NCBI GenBank assembly: GCA_016415585.1
Contig: CP066552.1
Location: 1,240,001 to 1,304,000 of the forward strand
Length of the DNA: 64,000 bases
Source of the DNA: Pectobacterium carotovorum
GTDB taxonomy: Bacteria; Pseudomonadota; Gammaproteobacteria; Enterobacterales; Enterobacteriaceae
Direction of reading: 5' to 3'
Shown here piece after piece: positions 46,019 to 56,062 of this stretch (position 1 is its first letter; each line of letters starts with the position of its first letter). A program made the position numbers and the translations under genes. Below the pieces are notes generated by a model. The model was not told the origin of the DNA. It did no database searches and saw only the letters and a program-made list of their open reading frames with translations.

Positions 46019-47221
46019 ATGTCACTTTACCGCACTTTTACGGCGGATGACGCTGTTGAATATGCCCGCCAGTACGGTGGTGTCAGTCAGCCGCAAACGC
46101 TGGTAGCCGCAGAAGAGATCGGCGATGGCAATCTGAATCTGGTGTTTAAAATTAAAGACGAAGCGGGCGTCAGTCGGGTAATCGTTAAACAGGCGCTGCC
46201 CTACGTGCGCTGTGTCGGGGAATCCTGGCCGCTGACGCTTGACCGCGCCCGCATTGAAGCCGAAACGTTGCTGACGCATGCGCGTTTTTGTCCGCAGCAT
46301 ACCGTGACCGTGTTATATCACGATCCCGAACTGGCGGTGATGGTGCAGGAAGATCTCTCCGATCATCGTATCTGGCGTAGCGAGTTGGTTAACGGCGCGG
46401 ATTATCCTCAGGCGGCGGCACAGCTGGGGGAATATCTGGCGCAGACGTTATTCCATACCTCTGATTTCTATCAGCACCCGCATGAGAAGAAAGCGGCGGT
46501 AAGCCAGTTCACTAACCCTGAACTGTGTCAGATTACCGAAGATCTTTTCTTTACCGACCCCTATATCGATCACGAAAGAAACCAATTTGATGCTGCGCTG
46601 ACGCCGGATGTACACGCATTGCGTGAGGACCGAGCGTTGAAGCTGGCGGTTGCTGGGCTGAAACACCGCTTCCTGAGCAAAGCCGAGGCGCTGCTGCACG
46701 GTGACATTCACAGTGGATCGATCTTTGTGGCAGAAGGGCGCTTAAAGGCGATTGATGCTGAATTCGGTTTCTACGGGCCGATCGGCTTTGATGCTGGCAC
46801 CGCAATCGGCAATCTGCTGCTGAATTATTGCGGTCTACCGGGGCTACTCGCACCGCGCGAGGCGGCGGCTGGACGCGAACGACGTTTGGAAGATATTCGT
46901 ACGCTGTGGCAGACCTTTTCCGCCCGTTTTCTGGCATTGAGCGAAAGCGAAAGCCGCGATCCTGCGCTGGCGGAATCGGGTTATGCCACGCTGTTTTTAC
47001 AACAGGTGTGGCTGGATGCCGTTGGCTACTGCGGCACCGAATTGATTCGCCGCACGATTGGGCTGGCGCACGTCGCCGATCTGGACAGTATTCAGGAGAC
47101 GGAAGCGCGTTTAGCGTGCCAGCGACATGCTATTGCGCTGGGCAGAACGTTAGTGCTGGCGGCTCCGCATATTGCTGATGTGGGTGCGCTGCTGGCGCGT
47201 GTGCGACAGAGCGGCGCCTGA
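46019..47221 (+). CDS. mtnK: Methylthioribose kinase MtnK
   Basis: A 400-aa protein-kinase-like sugar kinase that phosphorylates 5-methylthioribose at O1 with ATP. It has [14 protein letters not shown] (nucleotide loop), the catalytic [11 protein letters not shown], and the metal-binding [16 protein letters not shown]. It begins the salvage pathway with MtnA next door. The SD-like GAGG lies upstream of ATG 46019. It ends at a strong hairpin shared with convergent yajD. Confidence 0.95.
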   Translation: MSLYRTFTADDAVEYARQYGGVSQPQTLVAAEEIGDGNLNLVFKIKDEAGVSRVIVKQALPYVRCVGESWPLTLDRARIEAETLLTHARFCPQHTVTVLYHDPELAVMVQEDLSDHRIWRSELVNGADYPQAAAQLGEYLAQTLFHTSDFYQHPHEKKAAVSQFTNPELCQITEDLFFTDPYIDHERNQFDAALTPDVHALREDRALKLAVAGLKHRFLSKAEALLHGDIHSGSIFVAEGRLKAIDAEFGFYGPIGFDAGTAIGNLLLNYCGLPGLLAPREAAAGRERRLEDIRTLWQTFSARFLALSESESRDPALAESGYATLFLQQVWLDAVGYCGTELIRRTIGLAHVADLDSIQETEARLACQRHAIALGRTLVLAAPHIADVGALLARVRQSGA

Positions 47222-47232
47222 CTCGTTGATAA

Positions 47233-47263
47233 CCGCTCCCGTCAATGAACCTGATGGGAGCGG
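47233..47263. terminator. Bidirectional terminator between mtnK and yajD
   Basis: Perfect 8-bp GC-rich stem CCGCTCCC (47233-47240) and GGGAGCGG (47256-47263) lies between two convergent stops. There is no long T-run on either strand. Confidence 0.6.
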
Positions 47264-47271
47264 CAAACCGA

Positions 47272-47622
47272 TTATTTCTTCCCTTTATTCATCATGGCCT
47301 GCAAATTCGCGAAAGGATTATGGGTGGCAACACCGACATCCTTCTGTGCATCTTCGCCTGCAACGACGGTCGAACCGTACATATCCGCATCGGTATATTT
47401 CGAATGCTCATGGTCGTGGCAGTAGAGGCACAGCATTTCCCAATTACTGCCATCTTCTGGGTTATTGCTGTGATCGTGATCGATGTGGTGAACGGTTAAT
47501 TCACGCAGGTTGGAATAGACGAATTCGCGTGAACAGCGACCACATACCCACGGGAAAAGTTTGAGCGCTTTTTCGCGGTAGCCGCTTTCAAGTCTGGCAT
47601 AGTTCTTGGGGATGTAAGCCAT
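47272..47622 (-). CDS. yajD: HNH nuclease family protein YajD
   Basis: A 116-aa HNH protein matching E. coli YajD over its length (IPKNYARLESGYREKALKLF at the start). The Zn-ribbon/HNH core is CGRCSREFVY, LTVHHIDHDHSNNPEDGSNW, and LCLYCHDHEHSKY. Predicted DNA-binding or nicking activity is family-based; its cellular role is unknown. It is a single gene, convergent with mtnK. Confidence 0.92.
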   Translation of the reverse strand: MAYIPKNYARLESGYREKALKLFPWVCGRCSREFVYSNLRELTVHHIDHDHSNNPEDGSNWEMLCLYCHDHEHSKYTDADMYGSTVVAGEDAQKDVGVATHNPFANLQAMMNKGKK

Positions 47623-47727
47623 GTGTCAGGTTTCATTCAGAAGAAAAGATGGCGTAGATTTTACAACTGATGTGCCTTTAAAGGAAAGAACAGGCATCAA
47701 TATTGATAGTGAACAAAGGCCGTTGAG

Positions 47728-47832
47728 CGGTAGTAACGGATAGATCGTAAAGTCGCTGTAAACACGTCCCTGTGCGCTCGGCTTGCGCCATCCCTGGCGC
47801 AAACGCTTTACTCTTCTATTCCGTTACTACCG
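47728..47832. repeat. MITE-like palindromic element
   Basis: About 105 bp bounded by perfect 13-bp inverted repeats (CGGTAGTAACGGA 47728-47740; TCCGTTACTACCG 47820-47832). Inner arms GTAAAG/CTTTAC and a hairpin TTGCGCC-ATCCCT-GGCGCAA (47783-47802) make the whole element foldable. It lies between the yajD start and the fadE 3' end, with no coding capacity. I recall similar sequences dispersed in soft-rot enterobacteria. Confidence 0.55.
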
Positions 47833-47900
47833 TTTTCGTTCTGCCAATAGGTTTGTTAACGGTCTGAGGCCAGCATAACCGGCCTGATTCTAGCTTCTAT

Positions 47901-50348
47901 TTATGCTGCTTCGGTTTTTCTTTCCGGCTGCGTTACGGGCGTAGGCTTGTTGGCGGCCAGCGCGTTGAACGCAAAGTCATCGACGTTGATTGAGCGTAAG
48001 CGACTGGCTTCCGCTTTGGTCAGAATACCCGCTTCTTCTGCGGTAATCTGACCTTCGATCAGCGCCTGTTCTGCCAACTGATCCAATCGCATGAACGGCA
48101 GCGGTTTGTCGCTAGCCTTCGACAGGCGTTGGTAAATCGGCTCGGCGGCGATGATATCCAGCAGCGCCTCTTCCAACAGCCCCACAGGGTTGTGCTCACT
48201 GGCAACCAAATATTGGCCGCGTCCCAGACGGCTGCGCGTTTCCGATGGTGTTTGCAGAATCTTCGCGACCTCATGGTCGAGGCGGTCAGACGGCGCAGCG
48301 CAGCGCAGACCTAGCGGGAAGATAATAAAGGTCAGCAGCCCCGCTACAGCACGATTCGGGAAGTTACGCAGCAGATCGTCCAGCGCCTGCTCGGCCTGAT
48401 GCAGGCTGTCCTGAACGCCCCAGTGCACCAGCGGTAAATCTGCTTTCTGACGCCCTTCATCCTCATAGCGTTTCAGCGTCGCGGAAGCTAAATAAAGCTG
48501 GCTGAGAATATCCCCGAGACGCGCGGAGATACGCTCACGACGTTTCAGGCTACCGCCCAATACCGCCATCGACACATCCGCCAGCAGCGCCAGGTTCGCG
48601 CTGAGTCGGTTGAGCTGCTGATAGTAGCGACGTGTTTTGTCATTGACTGGTGCACTGCTCAGGCGGCCGTTGGTCAACCCAAGCCAGAAGCTGCGCACTT
48701 TGTTGCTGCCAACGTGGCCGATGTGACCCACCAGCGCACGGTCAAAGCGTGATACGTCGTTATCCTGCGCGGCTGCCATCTCTTCCAGCACATAAGGGTG
48801 ACAGCGGATGGCACCTTGCCCGAAGATGATCATACTGCGCGTCAGGATATTCGCCCCTTCCACGGTGATCGCAATCGGTGCGCCTTGATAGCTGCGCGCC
48901 AGGAAGTTGGACGGGCCAAGACAGATGCCTTTACCGCCGGCGATATCCATCGCATCCAGTACGCTGCGCTGACCGCGGTGGGTACAGTGATATTTGACGA
49001 TAGCGGAGAGCACCGCCGGTTTTTCACCCTGCATGATACCGCTGGTAATCAGCGTCGCAGCGGCGTCCATCACGTAAGCGTTACCCGCAATGCGTGCCAG
49101 CGGTTCTTCGATGCCTTCCATCTTACCGATGGAGATTTTGAACTGGCGGCGAATGTGGGCGTAAGCACCGATACCGAGGGCAATCGACTTCAGTCCGCCG
49201 GTAGAGTTGGACGGTAGCGTAATGCCGCGCCCGACTGACAGGCACTCCATCAGCATACGCCAGCCCTGACCTGCCATCTTCGCGCCGCCGATGATGTAAT
49301 CCAGCGGAACAAAAATATTCTCACCCTGCGTTGGTCCGTTCTGGAACGGCACGTTCAGCGGGAAATGGCGACGGCCGATTTTAACGCCGTCGGTATCCGT
49401 CGGAATCAACGCACAGGTAATGCCTACGTCATCTTGATCGCCTAACAGATGGTCGGGATCGTACAGCTTAAAGGCCAGCCCCAGCACGGTGGCGACAGGG
49501 GCGAGTGTGATATAGCGTTTATTCCAGGTCAGGCGCATGCCCACGACCTGTTCGCCGTGCCAGTTGCCGTAGCAGACTATGCCGGTATCGGGAATCGAGC
49601 CCGCATCGGAACCCGCTTCCGGGCTGGTCAGCGCAAAGCAGGGGACTTCCTGACCGCGTGCCAGACGTGGCAGGTAGTGATCTTTTTGCGCTTCCGTACC
49701 GTAATGTTGCAGCAGTTCACCGGGGCCGAGTGAGTTAGGCACGCCGACGGTGATCGCCACAATGCTGGAAACGCCCGCCAGTTTTTGCAGCACCTGTGCC
49801 TGTGCATAGGCAGAGAATTCCAGCCCGCCATATTGCTTCTTGATGATCATGGCAAAGAAGCGGTGTTCTTTTAAAAATTCCCACAGTTCTGGCGGAATAT
49901 CGGCGCGTTCGTGGGTGATTTCAAAGTCGTTTGCCATTCGGCAGGCTTCAGCAACCGGCCCGTCAATAAAGGCCTGCTCTTCGGCGGTCAACTGTGGACG
50001 TGGATAGTTATGCAGCTTTTTCCAGTCCGGCGCGCCGCGGAACAGGTCGCCTTCCCACCAGGTTGTCCCAGCATCAATCGCTTCTTTCTCCGTGTTCGAC
50101 ATCGGCGGCATGACCTTCTGGAACATGCGCAGCGCGGAAGCAGAAACCAGCTTTTGGCGCAGGGCGGGAACCGTAATCGGAACCAGCAGAACCACGAGCG
50201 GAATCATTAACCAGACGGGCCACAGCAACATGGCGGACATGGCCGCGAAGTAGGCCAGTAGGATGGCACTGCCGAGCAGCAGATTGAGCCGATGATAAAA
50301 CATCGCTCCGATGATAATCAGTAGGAGGAGGATACTGACAGCAACCAT
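47901..50348 (-). CDS. fadE: Acyl-CoA dehydrogenase FadE
   Basis: An 815-aa FAD enzyme for the first step of fatty acid beta-oxidation. The N-terminus has two hydrophobic segments ([20 protein letters not shown] and [20 protein letters not shown]) that attach it to the membrane. Acyl-CoA dehydrogenase motifs follow ([20 protein letters not shown]; the catalytic-Glu region [20 protein letters not shown]), then the FadE-specific C-terminal domain. It matches E. coli FadE (814 aa) nearly throughout. A FadR-like site lies 120 bp upstream. The gene is divergent from gmhA, as in E. coli. Confidence 0.96.
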   Translation of the reverse strand: MVAVSILLLLIIIGAMFYHRLNLLLGSAILLAYFAAMSAMLLWPVWLMIPLVVLLVPITVPALRQKLVSASALRMFQKVMPPMSNTEKEAIDAGTTWWEGDLFRGAPDWKKLHNYPRPQLTAEEQAFIDGPVAEACRMANDFEITHERADIPPELWEFLKEHRFFAMIIKKQYGGLEFSAYAQAQVLQKLAGVSSIVAITVGVPNSLGPGELLQHYGTEAQKDHYLPRLARGQEVPCFALTSPEAGSDAGSIPDTGIVCYGNWHGEQVVGMRLTWNKRYITLAPVATVLGLAFKLYDPDHLLGDQDDVGITCALIPTDTDGVKIGRRHFPLNVPFQNGPTQGENIFVPLDYIIGGAKMAGQGWRMLMECLSVGRGITLPSNSTGGLKSIALGIGAYAHIRRQFKISIGKMEGIEEPLARIAGNAYVMDAAATLITSGIMQGEKPAVLSAIVKYHCTHRGQRSVLDAMDIAGGKGICLGPSNFLARSYQGAPIAITVEGANILTRSMIIFGQGAIRCHPYVLEEMAAAQDNDVSRFDRALVGHIGHVGSNKVRSFWLGLTNGRLSSAPVNDKTRRYYQQLNRLSANLALLADVSMAVLGGSLKRRERISARLGDILSQLYLASATLKRYEDEGRQKADLPLVHWGVQDSLHQAEQALDDLLRNFPNRAVAGLLTFIIFPLGLRCAAPSDRLDHEVAKILQTPSETRSRLGRGQYLVASEHNPVGLLEEALLDIIAAEPIYQRLSKASDKPLPFMRLDQLAEQALIEGQITAEEAGILTKAEASRLRSINVDDFAFNALAANKPTPVTQPERKTEAA

Positions 50349-50697
50349 AACGTGTCTCCAGCATTGTGATCGAATTGAGGGTTTTCAGCTTTCCACCGAG
50401 CGTTGTGTGGCAGTAGAAAGCGAGAACCGTGTCATCAGTGAAATAAGGCGTAGTAGGTCAATATCATAAGAGGTCTGACCTGTTGCTTATATTCGTTGTA
50501 GTTTATCTGATTATTTTTATCAATTCGTTTACATCATAATTACAACTCACTTCACAAACCGAGCGGCAGTCGTGCGTTTTCTGATGGGCATCAGCGATCC
50601 TCTCGATCCCGTGATTACGTGCTTCTCGCTGTTGGTACTATCCGCTACACTGCTGAACAGAAAAGAATGTTGTCACCAGACAAAATGAGAGGATTCC
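50349..50697. promoter_or_regulatory. Divergent promoter region fadE/gmhA
   Basis: 349 bp containing both promoters. A FadR-like operator lies at 50468-50484. AT-rich stretches around 50490-50550 could hold core promoter elements; none is assigned. No gene is seen. Confidence 0.5.
50468..50484 (+). promoter_or_regulatory. FadR-like operator upstream of fadE
   Basis: AAGAGGTCTGACCTGTT matches 13 of 17 positions of a typical FadR site (AGCTGGTCCGACCTGTT). FadR represses fad genes until long-chain acyl-CoA binds it; fadE is a known FadR target in E. coli. Confidence 0.6.
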
Positions 50698-51279
50698 ATG
50701 TATCAGGATTTAATCCGTAGTGAACTGAAAGAAGCGGCAGAAACACTGAATAATTTCTTGAGTGATGATGCGAACATTCAGTCGATTCAAAATGCTGCGG
50801 TGCTGCTGGCTAACGCGTTTAAAGCGGGCGGTAAAGTGATTTCCTGCGGTAACGGTGGTTCACACTGTGATGCCATGCACTTTGCCGAAGAGCTGACGGG
50901 CCGCTACCGCGAGAATCGACCGGGCTATCCGGCCATTGCGATTTCCGATCCGAGCCACCTGTCCTGCGTCAGCAACGATTTTGGCTATGACTTTGTCTTC
51001 TCTCGCTATGTTGAATCGCTGGGGCGTGAAGGCGATGTGCTGCTGGGGATTTCCACTTCGGGTAACTCCGGCAACATTATTAAAGCCATTGCGGCGGCAA
51101 AAGCGAAAGGCATGAAGGTCATTACGCTGACCGGGAAAGACGGCGGTAAAATGGCAGGTTCGGCCGACGTGGAAATTCGTGTTCCGCATTTCGGTTATGC
51201 CGACCGTATTCAGGAAATCCATATCAAAGCGATTCACATCCTGATTCAGCTGATTGAAAAAGAGATGGCGGATCAGTAA
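50698..51279 (+). CDS. gmhA: Sedoheptulose-7-phosphate isomerase GmhA
   Basis: A 193-aa SIS-domain isomerase making D-glycero-D-manno-heptose-7-phosphate for the LPS inner core. It has the zinc/active-site segment [35 protein letters not shown] and [15 protein letters not shown]. The tight match to E. coli GmhA (LpcA) and the fadE and yafJ neighbours fix its identity. AGAGGA precedes ATG 50698. Confidence 0.96.
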
Positions 51280-51329
51280 GCCACATTAATTCGCTCTAAA
51301 CGGGCAAGAAGGGAAGGGTAGGAAGTCAG

Positions 51330-52097
51330 ATGTGTGAACTGCTGGGGATGAGCGCGAATGTGCCGACGGATATCTGCTTTAGCTTTACCGGGCTGATACA
51401 GCGCGGTGGGAAAACCGGACCGCATCGGGATGGCTGGGGAATTACCTTTTATGAAGGGAACGGCTGCCGTACGTTCAAAGATCCGCTGCCAAGCTATAAC
51501 TCGCCGATTGCGCGATTGGTGCAGGATTACCCTATCAAATCGTGTGCGGTGGTTTCACACATCCGGCAAGCCAACCGCGGTGCGGTGTCGCTGGAAAATA
51601 CCCATCCCTTTACGCGTGAGCTGTGGGGGCGGAACTGGACGTTCGCCCACAACGGGCAACTGAAAGGCTACCATTCCCTGAAAACAGGCATGTTTCGCCC
51701 TGTTGGCCAGACGGACAGCGAATTTGCTTTCTGCTGGCTGCTGTCCCAATTGGCTGAGCGCTACCCGCGTACACCGGGCAACTGGCCAGCGGTATTCCGC
51801 TATATTGCCAAACAGGCAGATGTCTTGCGGGAGAAAGGCGTGTTTAACATGCTGCTGTCGGACGGGCGCTTTGTGATGGGGTATTGCTCAACCAAACTCT
51901 ACTGGATCACTCGCCGCGCGCCGTTTGGTAAAGCGACGCTGTTGGATCAGGATGTGGAGATTGATTTCCAGCAGCAGACGACACCCAATGATGTCGTCAC
52001 CGTGCTGGCAACTCAGCCGCTAACGGGCAACGAAACCTGGCATCAGATTATGCCAGGTGAATTCGTTCTATTTTGTTTCGGCGAGCGCATACTTTAA
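51330..52097 (+). CDS. yafJ: Class II glutamine amidotransferase YafJ
   Basis: A 255-aa Ntn-type glutaminase-domain protein. Cys2 (MCELLGM) is the predicted nucleophile after Met removal, with support from HRDGWGITFYEG, SHIRQANRG and FAHNGQLKGY. It is a stand-alone GATase_4 domain without a synthase partner, and its physiological acceptor is unknown. It is 50 bp after gmhA, as in E. coli. Its 3' end overlaps convergent dpaA by 30 bp. Confidence 0.92.
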   Translation: MCELLGMSANVPTDICFSFTGLIQRGGKTGPHRDGWGITFYEGNGCRTFKDPLPSYNSPIARLVQDYPIKSCAVVSHIRQANRGAVSLENTHPFTRELWGRNWTFAHNGQLKGYHSLKTGMFRPVGQTDSEFAFCWLLSQLAERYPRTPGNWPAVFRYIAKQADVLREKGVFNMLLSDGRFVMGYCSTKLYWITRRAPFGKATLLDQDVEIDFQQQTTPNDVVTVLATQPLTGNETWHQIMPGEFVLFCFGERIL

Positions 52098-52802
52098 GGT
52101 CGGCTGGCTGGTCATCAATGGTGGGTTAACGACGTATTGTCCGTTAAACACCGTGACGGCCGGTGGCTGATTATGCTGATTAAAATAGGTGTACCCCGGC
52201 TGAAGCTGTTTCCAGAAGCTGGCGTAGGTGGAATTACGGTGGCGCTGCATGTTCTGTTCTGTCATACGGAACGGGTAGATGGCGATATCAATCTTCGCTT
52301 GCCCGTTGCGTAGCGCCGCTTCGGCATAGCGATAAATCTCATCCATATAGGTGTTGGTCATGGCATAGCAGCCAACCGACACACACTCACCGTGGATCAT
52401 CAAATAACGACCGGAATATCCCTGTGATTTATCATAGTCGTTGGGGAAACCGATATTGATCGCGCGGTAATATTGGCTGTCTGGCTTAAGCTGACGCAGG
52501 TCAACTTGATAAAAACCTTCCGGGCTTTTTAAATCCCCCTCAACGCGTTTTGGTCCTAATCCACCCGAATATTTACAGATGGGGTATTGTTCCAATAAAC
52601 GGTATTCGTTACCGACTTTCGCATAAAGTTCGAATATTCGCTCTTCTTTAAAGATCTGAATATAGATCGGAGAGCCTAATAATTGCTGTTTTAATTCTTT
52701 TGCTATCGGCGCTAGCGGTGGTGCGGTCTCGCTGGCTGCGCTGGTAACAACAAGAGAAGGCAAAAAAAACAACATCGCAAACGACAGCGCGATTTTTTGC
52801 AT
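52068..52802 (-). CDS. dpaA: Peptidoglycan-lipoprotein amidase DpaA (YafK, LdtF)
   Basis: A 244-aa YkuD-fold protein with a signal peptide (MQKIALSFAMLFFLPSLVVT...). The catalytic motif is MIHGECVSVGCYAMTN, where the final Cys is the nucleophile. In E. coli, DpaA/LdtF cuts Braun lipoprotein from peptidoglycan rather than forming 3-3 links. It acts in the periplasm. The last 30 bp overlap yafJ tail to tail. Confidence 0.92.
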   Translation of the reverse strand: MQKIALSFAMLFFLPSLVVTSAASETAPPLAPIAKELKQQLLGSPIYIQIFKEERIFELYAKVGNEYRLLEQYPICKYSGGLGPKRVEGDLKSPEGFYQVDLRQLKPDSQYYRAINIGFPNDYDKSQGYSGRYLMIHGECVSVGCYAMTNTYMDEIYRYAEAALRNGQAKIDIAIYPFRMTEQNMQRHRNSTYASFWKQLQPGYTYFNQHNQPPAVTVFNGQYVVNPPLMTSQPTLKYALAETK

Positions 52803-52994
52803 TATGGTTCCTGATAATAAAATTGCCTGCTACATGCGGCATCCGCGTCGCGCTACTGGTGTTTTAGCGAAAGCGTTGGGGCTGCCGTTATCGGTATCTA
52901 TTTCGTCGGCGAATAGGCAACGACGAAAACGAAATCACATTATCATTGGTTTCATATTAATCAAGCGTTGAAAAGCGCTAAAAAATAACATTTA

Positions 52995-53025
52995 CAAAAA
53001 ACGGCCCGAAAGGATGCGGGCCGTT
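52995..53025 (-). terminator. Terminator of yafE
   Basis: 9-bp stem AACGGCCCG (53000-53008) and CGGGCCGTT (53017-53025). Read on the minus strand it runs into a TTTTTT tract, a classic intrinsic terminator after yafE. Confidence 0.85.
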
Positions 53026-53058
53026 CAAATTTGAGGTCGTTAATTGTGGGAAAGCGCA

Positions 53059-53832
53059 TCAGGCGCGGGTGGCTTCTATCATCATAATGTCGGTGACAAA
53101 GGAACCATCAACCTGTACCTCAAAATGCTGTACCACCTCATCCGGCAGCGTTTTTTGCAGTTCACGAATCGCAACAGCGAAATGTTCTGGCGTGCGCATA
53201 CGTGCGATCCAACTGCTGAACTCCAGCGTCAACCTGTCGCTGGTGACGTTACGCACGATGAACCCTGCTTCCACAAACAGACTTAACCATTCACCGGGCG
53301 CATAATTACGTACGTGCGAAGTATCGCGCAGCTTCTCTACCGTCTGCAAATAGCTGTCCAGCAGCGGATGACCGGGCGAAACGACATCCATCATGATAAC
53401 GCGTCCACCCGGTCTCAGAACGCGCCGCATTTCCCGTAACGCCTGACCGACATCATGCCAGTGATGGGCGGAATAACGGCTGATAATGATATCCGCACTG
53501 CCGTTATCGAACGGTAAGGTTTCGGCTACGCCTTGCTGTACGCGGATGTTATTCAGTCCTTTTTCTGCGGCAGCCTGACTCACCACGTCCAGCATTTGGG
53601 AAGACAGGTCGTAGGCGACAACCTCTGCGACGGCCTGTGCGGCGACGAAGCTGGCATGGCCAGCACCGCAGCCGACGTCGATCACGCGCGCCTGCGGGAA
53701 GGGCGCTAATAAAGCCGCCAGCCGGGTTAAATCTTTGCCCTGTGCATGCACCGCACTGGTCAGGTAGTTCTGCGCCTGTGAGCCGAACTGATGTTCGACG
53801 CGATGACTATGGTTCTGTTTTTCTTCCATCAT
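53059..53832 (-). CDS. yafE: SAM-dependent methyltransferase YafE
   Basis: A 257-aa class I methyltransferase (UbiE/MenG-like). SAM motif I is VIDVGCGAGHASFVAAQ, followed by VAYDLSSQMLDVV, the motif II region ADIIISRYSAHHWHD and VLRPGGRVIMMDV. The C-terminal LTLEFSSWIARMRTPEHFAV is typical of YafE. The methyl acceptor is unknown. GAGAG lies before the tandem ATG start. It is divergent from the MmyB-type regulator gene, 229 bp away. Confidence 0.88.
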   Translation of the reverse strand: MMEEKQNHSHRVEHQFGSQAQNYLTSAVHAQGKDLTRLAALLAPFPQARVIDVGCGAGHASFVAAQAVAEVVAYDLSSQMLDVVSQAAAEKGLNNIRVQQGVAETLPFDNGSADIIISRYSAHHWHDVGQALREMRRVLRPGGRVIMMDVVSPGHPLLDSYLQTVEKLRDTSHVRNYAPGEWLSLFVEAGFIVRNVTSDRLTLEFSSWIARMRTPEHFAVAIRELQKTLPDEVVQHFEVQVDGSFVTDIMMIEATRA

Positions 53833-53921
53833 TGCTCTCGCTTTATCCGAATTGCTTTCGTTTCATCATGGGGTAAACGGCGGCGCGCCAGCCACTAAAG
53901 AAGACGTCGGTCTGAACACAC

Positions 53922-53968
53922 TATAATGAGGGAAAAATACGGGTACAATATGAGCATTTATACGGGTA
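53922..53968 (+). promoter_or_regulatory. Promoter and direct-repeat operator candidate for the MmyB-type regulator gene
   Basis: A -10-like TATAAT (53922-53927) is followed by two exact copies of ATACGGGTA (53937-53945 and 53960-53968), 23 bp apart, about two helical turns. Placement just ahead of the regulator gene suggests autoregulation or control of the divergent yafE. Confidence 0.45.
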
Positions 53969-54061
53969 TAAAATACTCCCTGTTTGATTAACACCTCTTT
54001 CACTCATGCTGTTGTCATCACGAACTCGCCTTGACGAGCGGGATGAAAAGGACACCTGACT

Positions 54062-54862
54062 ATGTCTGCACATTCGTTTATGTCTGCCAATTCTCTGAGC
54101 GGCCCAAAAGCGCTGGGGGCTTTCTTACGGGCGCTGCGTGAGCGGACTACGCCGGAAATGGTGGGGTTGCCAGCGTCCGGGCGGCGGCGCACCAGTGGGT
54201 TACGCCGCGAAGAGCTGGCGCAAATCGCCCGAATCAGCACCACCTGGTATACCTGGCTTGAGCAGGGGCGTGATGTGTCCGCTTCGGCATCGGCTTTGCT
54301 CCGCGTGTCGCAGGCGTTAAAACTGGAACCCGCAGAGCACGATTATCTTTTTAGCCTTGCTGGCGTGAAGGATCCCCAGAAGCAGAATAGGGCAATGTCG
54401 CCGGATGCGCAGATTGCCGCCAGCCTGCATCACATCACTTGTCCTGCGTATCTTCTGGATGGTAGCTGGAATATGCTGGCGTGGAATGCACCGTCGGAAC
54501 AGTTGTTTGCCGGATGGCTGGGACACGATCCCGAGCCAAACCTGCTGCGTTTCATGTTTCTGAATCCGCTAGCTCAATTGCTGGTGGTCAATTGGCCGGA
54601 ACGAGCGAAGCGGGTAGTGGCGGAGTTCCGCGCAGAATCAAGCCATTACGCGCCTACTGACGCTGTTCGGCACATCGTGATGTCGCTGTGTGAAGAAAGC
54701 CGCGAGTTTGCTCTCTGGTGGTCGCAGCAGGCAGTAACCGCGCGTGAAGGCGGCGAGCGACGTTTCCACCATCCTTTGCTTGGCGATATCGCCTATCATC
54801 AACAGACTTTCCATCCTGCCATGCAGGGCGAATTTAAGCTGGTTATGCTGATCGCGCAGTAA
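54062..54862 (+). CDS. XRE-type regulator with MmyB-like ligand-binding domain
   Basis: A 266-aa regulator. An N-terminal helix-turn-helix (residues 18-95; ALGAFLRALRERTTPEMVGL, TSGLRREELAQIARISTTWY, TWLEQGRDVSASASALLRVS) is followed by a MmyB/PAS-like domain (WNMLAWNAPSEQLFAGWLGH, LRFMFLNPLAQLL, RRFHHPLLGDIAYH). The RRTSGLRREELA signature is typical of this family, whose members bind lipophilic ligands and often control a neighbouring gene. AAAAGGA precedes ATG 54062; ATG 54080 is an alternative. Two ATACGGGTA repeats lie upstream. Confidence 0.85.
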   Translation: MSAHSFMSANSLSGPKALGAFLRALRERTTPEMVGLPASGRRRTSGLRREELAQIARISTTWYTWLEQGRDVSASASALLRVSQALKLEPAEHDYLFSLAGVKDPQKQNRAMSPDAQIAASLHHITCPAYLLDGSWNMLAWNAPSEQLFAGWLGHDPEPNLLRFMFLNPLAQLLVVNWPERAKRVVAEFRAESSHYAPTDAVRHIVMSLCEESREFALWWSQQAVTAREGGERRFHHPLLGDIAYHQQTFHPAMQGEFKLVMLIAQ

Positions 54863-54903
54863 ACGCCGCAGGCATCGCGCAGCTTGTCTATACTGACTTT
54901 GAT

Positions 54904-54919
54904 CTGTATATTTATACAG
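54904..54919 (+). promoter_or_regulatory. LexA box of dinB
   Basis: CTGTATATTTATACAG is an exact CTGT-N8-ACAG LexA (SOS) box located 18 bp before the dinB start, overlapping the expected promoter. It predicts SOS induction. Confidence 0.9.
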
Positions 54920-54937
54920 TATCATCGGAGGGCCAGT

Positions 54938-55996
54938 ATGCGCAAAATCATTCATGTTGATATGGACTGCTTCTACGCAGCAATTGAGATGCGTGATAAC
55001 CCGCGCCTGCGCGATATTCCTTTGGCGATTGGTGGAAGCGCCGATCGCCGTGGCGTCATTAGCACCGCGAACTATCCTGCCCGACGCTACGGTGTCCGTA
55101 GCGCGATGGCAACGGCAACCGCCTTGCGCCTGTGTCCACACCTCACGTTGTTGCCGGGTCGCATGGAGGTGTATAAGTCCACCTCGCGCCAAATCCGTGA
55201 GATCTTCTCCCGCTACACGTCGCTGATCGAACCCCTTTCTCTGGATGAAGCCTATCTGGATGTCACTGATAGCCCACACTGTAACGGTTCGGCGACGCGT
55301 ATCGCCGAAGAAATCCGTCGAACCATCGCCGATGAACTGAATCTGACCGCCTCGGCGGGGATTGCACCCATCAAGTTTCTGGCGAAGATCGCGTCTGAAT
55401 TAAATAAGCCGAATGGACAATATGTGATTACACCGGAGCAGGTGGATGATTTCCTGCTGACGCTACCGCTGGAGAAGATACCCGGCGTCGGGAAGGTGAC
55501 GGCGAAGCGGCTGGAAGAACGTGGCCTGCATACCTGTGCCGATGTTCGGGTGTATGCGCTGGCAGATCTGCTTAAAGAATTTGGTAAGTTTGGCCGTGTG
55601 CTGTGGGAGCGATGTCAGGGGATCGATGAGCGACGGATTTCACCCGATCGGCTTAGGAAGTCGGTCGGCGTGGAGAAGACGCTGGCGCAGGATATTCACG
55701 ACTGGGAACAGTGTGAAAACCTGATCGAACAGCTCTATGAGGAGCTGGAAGTCCGCCTGAAACGGGTGAAGCCCGATCTGCATATTGCGCGTCAGGGCGT
55801 CAAACTCAAGTTTGATGATTTCCAGCAAACCACGCAGGAACATGTGTGGCCAGTATTGAATAAACAGGATCTGTTGAAGATTGCGCAGCAAACCTGGCAG
55901 GAGCGGCGTAAATCCAGAGGCGTCCGGCTGGTTGGGCTACATGTGACGCTGCTCGACCCGCAAATTGAGCGACAGCTGGTGTTTGATTGGGGATAA
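54938..55996 (+). CDS. dinB: DNA polymerase IV (DinB)
   Basis: A 352-aa Y-family translesion polymerase. The catalytic acidics are Asp8 ([11 protein letters not shown]) and the [10 protein letters not shown] pair. [17 protein letters not shown] and the little-finger domain follow; the C-terminal QLVFDWG resembles a beta-clamp-binding tail. ATG 54938 is preferred (GGAGGG upstream, E. coli-like length) to the ATG at 54884, which precedes the LexA box. It is SOS-controlled by the exact LexA site. Confidence 0.96.
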   Translation: MRKIIHVDMDCFYAAIEMRDNPRLRDIPLAIGGSADRRGVISTANYPARRYGVRSAMATATALRLCPHLTLLPGRMEVYKSTSRQIREIFSRYTSLIEPLSLDEAYLDVTDSPHCNGSATRIAEEIRRTIADELNLTASAGIAPIKFLAKIASELNKPNGQYVITPEQVDDFLLTLPLEKIPGVGKVTAKRLEERGLHTCADVRVYALADLLKEFGKFGRVLWERCQGIDERRISPDRLRKSVGVEKTLAQDIHDWEQCENLIEQLYEELEVRLKRVKPDLHIARQGVKLKFDDFQQTTQEHVWPVLNKQDLLKIAQQTWQERRKSRGVRLVGLHVTLLDPQIERQLVFDWG

Positions 55997-56014
55997 AGCT
56001 GTTCAGTTGAGGAT

Positions 56015-56050
56015 AAAAAAGGGCGACGTCTATGCGCCGCCCTGATTTTT
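56015..56050. terminator. Bidirectional terminator between dinB and pepD
   Basis: AGGGCG (56020-56025) pairs with CGCCCT (56038-56043), flanked by an A-run on the left and GATTTTT on the right, so both converging genes can end here. Confidence 0.8.
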
Positions 56051-56062
56051 ACGACTACGCGA

